Part shown: in pieces, positions 13,424-18,951 of the stretch
How positions within the stretch are numbered: the first letter of the stretch is position 1
Layout: every line of letters begins with the position of its first letter
Assembly: GCA_016840185.1 (NCBI GenBank)
Contig: JAEOSV010000019.1
Coordinates: 1 to 18,951, forward strand
Reading direction: 5' to 3'
DNA from: Candidatus Hermodarchaeota archaeon
GTDB lineage: Archaea; Asgardarchaeota; Hermodarchaeia; Hermodarchaeales; Hermodarchaeaceae
DNA: 18,951 nt
Translations under genes and position numbers: made by a program
The notes under the pieces: model-generated
Databases searched by the model: none
What the model was told of the DNA's origin: nothing
What the model saw: only the letters and a program-made list of their open reading frames with translations

Positions 13424-14983
13424 ATGCCAACGGGTCTAAGTGTATGCAGGTGGGATGATAAGGTAGGTCTTCGTGTGGTTGGAGTATACCCGCGAAACCT
13501 AGAAGTGTCGGAAGATGACATGCTCAGGGTCTTCACGGCACATGCCATGGGTAAGCCAGAAGCTGGCTTTCTCACCATGACTCTCGAAGGAACGAACCTC
13601 GCAGTGAGTAGTTTTTATACTGGTATCCTTCGTGGGCGTGATCAGTTTTGTATTATGTTGTTTATGGACTTGGAGGAGGAACCTCGTGCGTTTGAGGAGG
13701 GGTTGACTCTTGCTTCGAGTGAGATTGTGGAAAATATTGGTGAACCAGAGTTCGTAGAGTATCTGGGTGAAGTGTTTGAGAAGCTGAAGAGGATGGTGGA
13801 GCTGTCTGTGGAACAGCGACTGGCCAAGGTCTTCGTGGATCAGGAAACTCGGTTACTTATGCACAAGTTAGCTCGTGGAGGAATACCTGCAGAAGAGTTA
13901 CGAGAATGGCTCGAATTGCAGACCGGAAAACACTATCCGGATTTAGGTCTTGTGACGTTACCACTGTTACGCAGTGGGCTAGTGGAAGAGGATTGGATTA
14001 ACGCAGTGTCTGACAACTGTGTCTTTCTAGTTAATGATTTGCTCGGGGCCCGGTTTCCACCTGAGCAATCGCTAAAGCTTGCCAAAGGTGGCGGACTAAA
14101 CAAAGAGCAATATCGTGAGTATGAAACCCGTATCAAGGATTTCTTTGAGGGCTATCAATGGACGGAAGAAGACACCATGATGATTGGTCAGCTTCTTCTT
14201 GATCCGGATATTTATGATGTGACCAAAACCTTGCGTCGGAAAATTACACACAAATCTGAATTGAAGGGTGTTGTCGAGAAGGAAGCATCCTTGGATAATG
14301 TGTTGCGACGCCTAGAACAGGCGCAAGTGATTACCAAGATGGGCTCAGACTCGGTTGATGTGACTAAGAAGGGTGATCCTTTGATTATATTGACCTCTGA
14401 TGTGCACTTTGAATCCTTCTTTCCTGAGTTCTTGGTGCTCCGTATCCAGGAAAGGTTAGAGGCGAAGGATATTCATCCAGATATTGCTAAGCGACATCTG
14501 GAGTTGCTCAGTGAGACCTATATGCGTATGCGGGAGAAGATGAAAGAACGCAAGAAACGCAAGAAGGAAGAGGGCGAAGAAGAGCTTCCTGAAATGGAAG
14601 GTGAAATGGCACCACCGCCCGAACTCGCTGAGGCTGAACCGCCTGAAACCGCTGAGTTGCCTACCGTTGATGAAGCGGAGGCAAAACTCATCGAGAAGGA
14701 AGAAAAGCAGAAACGGAAAGAGGAAGAAAAGCGTCTGAAGGAAGAAGAAAAGAAGAAGAAAAAAGAAGACGAACTGAAGCAAAAGGAAGAAAAGCAGAAA
14801 CAAAAAGAGGAAGAAAAGCGTCGCAAAGAGGAAGAGAAGCAGAAGAAGAAGGAAGAAGAACAGAAACGTAAGGAAGAAGAAAAGCGTCTGAAGGAAGAAG
14901 AAAAGCGACGCAAGGAAGAAGAGAAGCAGAAGAAGAAGGAAGAAGAACAAAAGAAGAAAAAGAAACAAAAGGAAGCTTCTTAG
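13424..14983 (+). CDS. Longin-like domain, helical/winged-helix region and Lys/Glu-rich tail
   Basis: A 519-residue protein not recognised as a named family. Residues 1-105 are the G-L-x-V-x-x-W-D domain shared with the TFIIB-like gene upstream: strands 4-10 and 16-22, helix 29-40, strands near 47-54, 58-66 and 74-81, helix 88-104, which is the longin order. Residues about 130-200 and 255-330 look like two winged-helix units. Residues 370-385 are very basic, 386-420 Pro/Glu-rich, and 421-519 almost only Lys, Glu, Arg and Gln in K-x-E-E-E-K units, likely a single long alpha-helix. ATG 13424 has GGAG 9 nt upstream and aligns with the homologous domain; the frame is open further up to 13265 without support. 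Its G/T-rich codon ends contrast with the C-rich GTPase next door. A bridging or scaffold role is inferred. Confidence 0.8.
   Translation: MPTGLSVCRWDDKVGLRVVGVYPRNLEVSEDDMLRVFTAHAMGKPEAGFLTMTLEGTNLAVSSFYTGILRGRDQFCIMLFMDLEEEPRAFEEGLTLASSEIVENIGEPEFVEYLGEVFEKLKRMVELSVEQRLAKVFVDQETRLLMHKLARGGIPAEELREWLELQTGKHYPDLGLVTLPLLRSGLVEEDWINAVSDNCVFLVNDLLGARFPPEQSLKLAKGGGLNKEQYREYETRIKDFFEGYQWTEEDTMMIGQLLLDPDIYDVTKTLRRKITHKSELKGVVEKEASLDNVLRRLEQAQVITKMGSDSVDVTKKGDPLIILTSDVHFESFFPEFLVLRIQERLEAKDIHPDIAKRHLELLSETYMRMREKMKERKKRKKEEGEEELPEMEGEMAPPPELAEAEPPETAELPTVDEAEAKLIEKEEKQKRKEEEKRLKEEEKKKKKEDELKQKEEKQKQKEEEKRRKEEEKQKKKEEEQKRKEEEKRLKEEEKRRKEEEKQKKKEEEQKKKKKQKEAS
14831..14949 (+). repeat. Imperfect tandem repeat coding for the Lys/Glu tail
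   Basis: A 32-nt stretch at 14831-14862 recurs exactly at 14918-14949, an offset of 87 nt or 29 codons. A second pair sharing GCGTCTGAAGGAAGAAGAAA occurs at 14731 and 14884 (offset 153 nt, 51 codons). Both offsets keep frame. The pattern suggests the tail grew by in-frame duplication and may vary in length between strains. Confidence 0.75.
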
Positions 14984-15003
14984 TTCTCAGGTCTCAATCT
15001 TCT

Positions 15004-15660
15004 TCAGTCATTAAGGCTTCGCTGTTGATTTGCTTTACGGATGTTACGCGCCGTCTCCCATGTTTTCCGGACAATATCGGGATAGATATTCTGTGTTCTA
15101 ATCCAATCAGCTAGAAACTTTCGTGTTTTCGGATCGTTTGGGTAACCACTACCAAAATCACCATAGGTTTTATGATATTCTCGAATACGTTGATCCCTTC
15201 GAACTTTAGCAACAATTGAAGCAGCGGCTACAACGGGATAAGTGGAATCTGCTTTGTGTTCACTGATAATTTTGTTAGGAATTTTTAATTGTGCCGAAAT
15301 GGTGCGGCCATAACGTTCAGCATTTACATCAGAGGCGTCGACGTATGCAATATTCCATTTGAGTCGATTCAAGACCTGCGCCATCCATTCAGCCTCTAAA
15401 ACATTGAGACTGCGCTTCTTTTGGCGTTCAGCATCAATTTCTATCGCACTGATTTCAAGCACTTCAATACTAACAGCCAGCTGACGAATTCGCTGATCGA
15501 GCGATTCTCGTCGGGACGTGGTCAATTGTTTGGAGTCGCGGACTCCCCATTCTAGGAGTGCGTCTTCTTGATCAGGTGCAATAACGATTCCTGCAATAAC
15601 TAACGGACCAATTACAGGACCCCGTCCTGCTTCATCTATACCTACGATTTGTTGCGTCAA
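15004..15660 (-). CDS. rnhB: Ribonuclease HII
   Basis: A 218-residue enzyme that cuts RNA in RNA-DNA hybrids and at single ribonucleotides in DNA. The archaeal catalytic set is visible: D9 and E10 in G-I-D-E-A-G-R-G, D108 in A-Y-V-D-A-S-D, and D138 in H-K-A-D-S-T-Y-P-V-V-A-A-A-S-I. It also has R-D-S-K-Q-L, and D-F-G-S-G-Y-P-N-D-P towards the C-terminus. Length is normal for archaeal RNase HII. The start is TTG 15660; an in-frame TGA directly precedes it, so no longer form is possible, and GTG/ATG alternatives would remove the first catalytic residues. The gene ends 20 nt from the convergent Lys/Glu-tail gene. It opens a DNA-maintenance block with the OB-fold protein and DNA ligase. Confidence 0.97.
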   Translation of the reverse strand: MTQQIVGIDEAGRGPVIGPLVIAGIVIAPDQEDALLEWGVRDSKQLTTSRRESLDQRIRQLAVSIEVLEISAIEIDAERQKKRSLNVLEAEWMAQVLNRLKWNIAYVDASDVNAERYGRTISAQLKIPNKIISEHKADSTYPVVAAASIVAKVRRDQRIREYHKTYGDFGSGYPNDPKTRKFLADWIRTQNIYPDIVRKTWETARNIRKANQQRSLND

Positions 15661-15755
15661 TCACAACACCAACTTGGGTAAATCAGCGGTTCCGAAACCA
15701 TTAACAGTTGTTCAAACTTATTAGTTCTTATCCAGTGTGCTTGTGTGTGGCTTAC

Positions 15756-16040
15756 ATGACCGAGTGTAAATATCCTGAAATCTGGCTAAGCATCCTCGAT
15801 GGCAAATTCCGTGTCTCTTCACGCCTTCCTCCACCTGCTCAGGTCCCTGAGGATTTTGGGTGTCTGACACCTGAAGGTGAAACCATGCCTATCTGTGTCT
15901 CCCCACTCTATGAGACTATTCACGACGCCAAAGGACGTGCCGCAACGCTCCAAGCAGACCTTCAAGCGCAGGGATGTAAAGTCCTCTTTTTCTTTGAATT
16001 GCGTCCGGCAGTTGTTGGTGATCCGCACGCAATTCGCTAG
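15756..16040 (+). CDS. Small unrecognised protein overlapping the 3' end of the DedA gene
   Basis: A 94-residue protein from ATG 15756. The sequence reads like a folded alpha/beta protein: strand P-E-I-W-L-S-I-L-D-G-K-F, an acidic turn, M-P-I-C-V-S-P-L-Y-E, a helix D-A-K-G-R-A-A-T-L-Q-A-D-L, then Q-G-C-K-V-L-F-F-F. No family recognised; no signal or membrane helix. TTG 15708 is a longer but unsupported start. Its last 125 nt overlap the convergent DedA gene, so one of the two 3' ends may be unusual. Without it, 255 nt between DedA and RNase HII would be empty. A TATA-like CTTATTA lies about 38 nt upstream of the ATG. Confidence 0.5.
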   Translation: MTECKYPEIWLSILDGKFRVSSRLPPPAQVPEDFGCLTPEGETMPICVSPLYETIHDAKGRAATLQADLQAQGCKVLFFFELRPAVVGDPHAIR

Positions 16041-16773
16041 AATCCTTTTGGGATTCTTTCGGCTCTTCGTTTTCAGCTGTTTGTGCTTGTCGTGCACGTC
16101 GACGAACAATAACGCGGTAGAGAATGAAGACGACTAGGAAGACTATCAAAAGTACGACTATTAGGGTTTCAAAGAGGTCAATCATCTCAGCTAAATTATA
16201 AAACCCTACACCAATTATCCAACCTAGTAGACCCAGTGAAAAATACCTTGGTAGTGAACCTAAGAATGTAATTATTGCAAACCGTTTTGCATCTGCTCGA
16301 ATCGCCCCATAAAGAAGCGAAACAACTGAAAGTGGAATAATCGGAATAGCTCTTGCTGTAAACAAGTAGATCTCATCGCGCGAAGAGTCTTCCATGTTTT
16401 TACGCATATACTCGATTTCTTCAATCGAAGTTCCAAGATATTTTCCATATCGCTCGATAATCGGATATCCACCAAAATATGCAATCCCATAACCAAAAAA
16501 TGATCCAATGGTTGCGGCTAGAGCTCCAACTAACATTACACTGAATAAAATGACCAATATAGCATGTAGGGGTGGCAGACCATAAGTTAGGATAAATCCT
16601 GCAGCCATGGGAACAAGCGGAGACGGAATTGGTGCGAGGAATGTTTCAATCATGACACCAAGGAATACACCAAGCGGTCCTAGGGCTGCAACCCATGATA
16701 TGAGTAAAAGGATGATACTTTCAATCCATACATCCAGGGCATGAAGCCAAGCAAGAATTGCATCAATTATCAT
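15916..16773 (-). CDS. DedA-family (VTT domain) membrane protein
   Basis: A 285-residue multi-span membrane protein of the DedA/VTT family, whose members include polyprenyl-phosphate and phospholipid flippases and transporters. The VTT signs are the re-entrant motif E43-T-F-L-A-P-I-P-S-P (43-52), F-G-Y-G-I-A-Y-F-G-G, then R-A-I-P-I-I-P and Y-G-A-I-R-A-D-A-K-R-F. About five hydrophobic stretches are seen up to residue 220. A basic and then Glu/Lys-rich cytosolic tail follows, R-R-R-A-R-Q-A-Q onwards. The last about 40 residues are unlike the family and overlap the convergent small gene. ATG 16773 has GAGG 10 nt upstream. Given a UppP-like gene at the other end of the window, a role in polyprenyl-carrier recycling is possible but unproven. 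Confidence 0.88.
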   Translation of the reverse strand: MIIDAILAWLHALDVWIESIILLLISWVAALGPLGVFLGVMIETFLAPIPSPLVPMAAGFILTYGLPPLHAILVILFSVMLVGALAATIGSFFGYGIAYFGGYPIIERYGKYLGTSIEEIEYMRKNMEDSSRDEIYLFTARAIPIIPLSVVSLLYGAIRADAKRFAIITFLGSLPRYFSLGLLGWIIGVGFYNLAEMIDLFETLIVVLLIVFLVVFILYRVIVRRRARQAQTAENEEPKESQKDSSELRADHQQLPDAIQRKRGLYIPALEGLLGALRHVLWRRE

Positions 16774-16817
16774 GTGTCGATTTCCTCAACCACTTTTAGT
16801 TGTCATTGGCTGGCAAA

Positions 16818-17156
16818 TTATTCGCCAGGGTGTTTACTCAAGATATCTTCTTTAGAAGGAAATTTGGGGTCATCGACGATAGCAATGGTACCATAACGTC
16901 CCGCAGAGAGCTCCATTTCTTCCCGGTAAGTTTTGACGAATCCGTTTTCGACTTCGACAATGACACCTTCGTCAACTTTGTCAATATCGTCATTCCAAAG
17001 AGATAGTTTGATGGTGCCAGTTTCATCACCCGCTTGAGCGGAGGTGACACGAGCTTTTCCATAACGTGTTTGCACTTCCCGGACTTGTTCCAGTGAAAGG
17101 ATGCGTAAACGGATGTTGACGCTTCGGGAGGCAGAGGATAATTCATGAACTTTCAT
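16818..17156 (-). CDS. OB-fold single-stranded-DNA-binding (RPA-like) protein
   Basis: A 112-residue single OB fold of the archaeal RPA/SSB type, which would bind single-stranded DNA or RNA. The strand order is N-I-R-L-R-I-L-S-L-E (strand 1), R-V-T-S-A-Q-A-G-D-E-T-G-T-I-K-L-S-L-W (residues 36-54, strands 2 and 3 around the conserved D-x-T-G-x-I loop), G-V-I-V-E-V-E-N-G (strand 4), then L-S-A-G-R-Y-G-T-I-A-I (strand 5). No zinc motif or second OB fold, so it is shorter than classical RPA41-type proteins. ATG 17156 was preferred; the frame opens upstream to 17207 without a ribosome site. It is divergent from DNA ligase with 100 nt between the starts. A TATA-like GCTTAAAAAG lies near 17206-17215 on the minus strand. 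Confidence 0.88.
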   Translation of the reverse strand: MKVHELSSASRSVNIRLRILSLEQVREVQTRYGKARVTSAQAGDETGTIKLSLWNDDIDKVDEGVIVEVENGFVKTYREEMELSAGRYGTIAIVDDPKFPSKEDILSKHPGE

Positions 17157-17256
17157 TTTCTTAGAACCTTCGTAGCAAGAATTTAACAAGGATGTATTCA
17201 AGCACACTTTTTAAGCTTGAGGGAGAGCAGGATTTTTAAAAAAGAAGGGGTTCTTC

Positions 17257-18951
17257 ATGTCCGTCACATCAGCAACTCCGTTCAGAACACTTGCTGAAGT
17301 CTCTGAGAGCATTTTGGGAACCTCAAAACGGCTAGAAAAGATGGATTTGGGTGGGACGTTTCTATCCAAACTCTCCTCCGATGAAATTGAGGCTGGAGCA
17401 TTACTCCTGATAGGGCGCTCTTTTTCACGGACAAGTCAGCGAACACTAGCTCTCGATTGGAAAGCACTCAACCAGATTCTTCAAGAGTTGTTACAACCTT
17501 CACCTGAACTTCTACGTGAACTTTTTGTACAATCTGGGGATATCGGTGAAGTTGTACACCAACTATACCTACAATCTGGAACCATCCGGCAATCAACCCT
17601 TTTCACGACACCCTTAACCATTCAAGATGTTTATGCGACGTTTATCGAAATTGCAGATGCACAGGGACCTGGGTCACGAAAACGAAAAACGACGCATCTC
17701 CGTGCATTATTCACTCGAGCAAGTCCGTTGGAAGCCAAGTATATTTCCAAACTCCTCGTCGGAGACCAACGCATCGGGTTCAGTGAAGGTTTGCTGGAAA
17801 GCACAATCGCTCGAACTCTCGATTTCCCACTTGACCTCGTTCGTCGGGCGAATATGCTCACAGGAAATATCGGCGAAGTAACACGAATCGCGTTCTTTAC
17901 CGGTGTTGAGGGACTTCAACAGGTGAAACTGTGTGCTTTCATTCCGTTACTCCCAATGTTAGCAGCGCAAGCAGAGGATATTGAGGGTGCCCTGATAACT
18001 CATGAGGGAACTTCAGCTTTCGAAATGAAGCTGGATGGAGCACGTGTCCAGATCCACATGCAACGAGAAAATAACCAAACTCATATTCGTATTTTTAGTC
18101 GACGTTTAACGGATGTCACAGAAAGTCTTCCGGATTTAGTTGATCTTGTTGATAACCAGGTTGATTTGAAGAGCTGTATTCTTGAAGGGGAACTTCTCGC
18201 GGAGGGACCCGATGGACGGCCCTACCCTTTCCAACACCTCATGCGCCGATTTCGCCGTCTTCGTAAAGTTAAGGAAATGATTCGTGAAATCCCAGTGACC
18301 CTCTATCTCTTTGATTTACTTATGCAAGACAATGAGGTGCTTATCGATGTACCCTACGAAACTAGACGAGCGCGTTTGAGTTCACTGAGAGGAGATATTC
18401 CTCTAGTTGAGCAATTGGTGACTTCGGATGCAAAAGAAGCAACTGCGTTTTTTGATAAAGCAATTGAAGCTGGACATGAGGGGCTTGTAGCAAAACGATT
18501 AGATAGTCCGTATCAACCGGGAAAGCGTGGTAAGGCATGGTTGAAAGTCAAACAAACCATGGAAACCCTCGACTTGGTCATCATTGCTGCAGAATGGGGC
18601 ACCGGTCGACGCCACAAATGGCTTAGTGACTATCATCTTGCCGCACAAGATACTGAAACTGGTGAATACCACATGTTGGGAAAAACCTTCAAGGGTTTAA
18701 CAGATATCGAATTCGAAGAAATAACTCAGCGACTTCTAGAGTTAAAAATCGAGCAACATGGCGGAATTGTCAAAGTTCATCCCCGCATCGTTGTTGAAAT
18801 CGAATACGATGAAATCCAACGAAGCCCAACCTACAAATCAGGAATGGCACTACGATTTGCTCGTATCAAGCGTTTACGCTATGACAAGAATCCAGCTGAA
18901 GCTGATACGATTCAACGAGTCCAGGAACTCTACGATTCACAGTTTCAACGA
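17257..18951 (+). CDS. lig: ATP-dependent DNA ligase, 3' end cut by the window
   Basis: 565 codons without a stop, nearly a full archaeal ligase (usually about 590 residues). It seals nicks by AMP transfer in replication and repair. The N-terminal 200 residues are the helical DNA-binding domain, ending with N-I-G-E-V-T-R-I-A. The adenylation site is E-M-K258-L-D-G-A-R (motif I, AMP lysine). Motif III is L-E-G-E-L-L-A, IIIa is Y-L-F-D-L-L, IV is E-G-L-V-A-K-R, and V is K-A-W-L-K-V-K. The C-terminal OB domain has L-G-K-T-F-K-G-L and a P-T-Y-K-S-G-M-A-L-R-F-A-R near the edge. ATG 17257 has GGGG 6 nt upstream (17247-17250); a TATA-like TTTTTAAAAAA sits about 20 nt before it. It is divergent from the OB-fold gene, sharing a 100-nt control region. 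Confidence 0.96.
   Translation, partial: MSVTSATPFRTLAEVSESILGTSKRLEKMDLGGTFLSKLSSDEIEAGALLLIGRSFSRTSQRTLALDWKALNQILQELLQPSPELLRELFVQSGDIGEVVHQLYLQSGTIRQSTLFTTPLTIQDVYATFIEIADAQGPGSRKRKTTHLRALFTRASPLEAKYISKLLVGDQRIGFSEGLLESTIARTLDFPLDLVRRANMLTGNIGEVTRIAFFTGVEGLQQVKLCAFIPLLPMLAAQAEDIEGALITHEGTSAFEMKLDGARVQIHMQRENNQTHIRIFSRRLTDVTESLPDLVDLVDNQVDLKSCILEGELLAEGPDGRPYPFQHLMRRFRRLRKVKEMIREIPVTLYLFDLLMQDNEVLIDVPYETRRARLSSLRGDIPLVEQLVTSDAKEATAFFDKAIEAGHEGLVAKRLDSPYQPGKRGKAWLKVKQTMETLDLVIIAAEWGTGRRHKWLSDYHLAAQDTETGEYHMLGKTFKGLTDIEFEEITQRLLELKIEQHGGIVKVHPRIVVEIEYDEIQRSPTYKSGMALRFARIKRLRYDKNPAEADTIQRVQELYDSQFQR

Noticed and set aside
14456..14968. Leu/Phe-rich minus-strand frame resembling a membrane protein
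   Set aside because: It is the complement of the AAG/GAA repeats coding for the Lys/Glu tail.

Overview
The window looks like a piece of an Asgard archaeal chromosome. The archaeal signs are a single-fold histone, a protein with a TFIIB-type cyclin repeat, an ATP-dependent DNA ligase, an archaeal-type RNase HII, an RPA-like OB-fold protein, TATA-like boxes and GGTGA/GGAG Shine-Dalgarno sites. The Asgard signs are two paralogous proteins that each fuse an N-terminal longin-like domain to an Arf/Rab-like small GTPase, plus two neighbours sharing another N-terminal domain that also reads as longin-like. I cannot place it below phylum level from sequence alone. No rRNA, tRNA, CRISPR array or transposase was seen.

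Layout. 1-226 (-) is the start of a UppP-like polyprenyl-diphosphate phosphatase, cut by the window edge. 413-2465 (+) holds a small winged-helix protein, the histone and a class I aminotransferase. 2462-4115 (-) is a pair of unrecognised genes, a 112-residue protein and a 416-residue coiled-coil protein. 4267-5163 (+) is the first longin-GTPase, followed by a gap with one possible micro-ORF. 5537-8810 is a metabolic stretch: a Cys-rich small protein (+), an acetoacetate-decarboxylase-like enzyme and a small unknown protein (-), then a SagB-type nitroreductase, a VOC protein and a GNAT acetyltransferase (+). 8973-11177 (+) encodes two proteins, each with an N-terminal signal/anchor and a C-terminal membrane helix: a glutamine-amidotransferase-like protein and a serine beta-lactamase-like hydrolase.

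11329-14983 (+) is the most unusual part. It holds a longin-like domain fused to half a TFIIB, the second longin-GTPase, and a longin-like domain followed by winged helices and a long Lys/Glu tail. I propose, by inference only, a module linking a small GTPase to transcription or chromatin. The first of these genes has no usable ATG/GTG/TTG at its proper 5' end and appears to start at ATC (or ATT), so standard callers would truncate it by 35 residues.

15004-18951 is a DNA-maintenance block: RNase HII (-), a small unknown protein (+) overlapping the 3' end of a DedA-family membrane protein (-), an OB-fold protein (-), and a divergent ATP-dependent DNA ligase (+) that runs off the window end.
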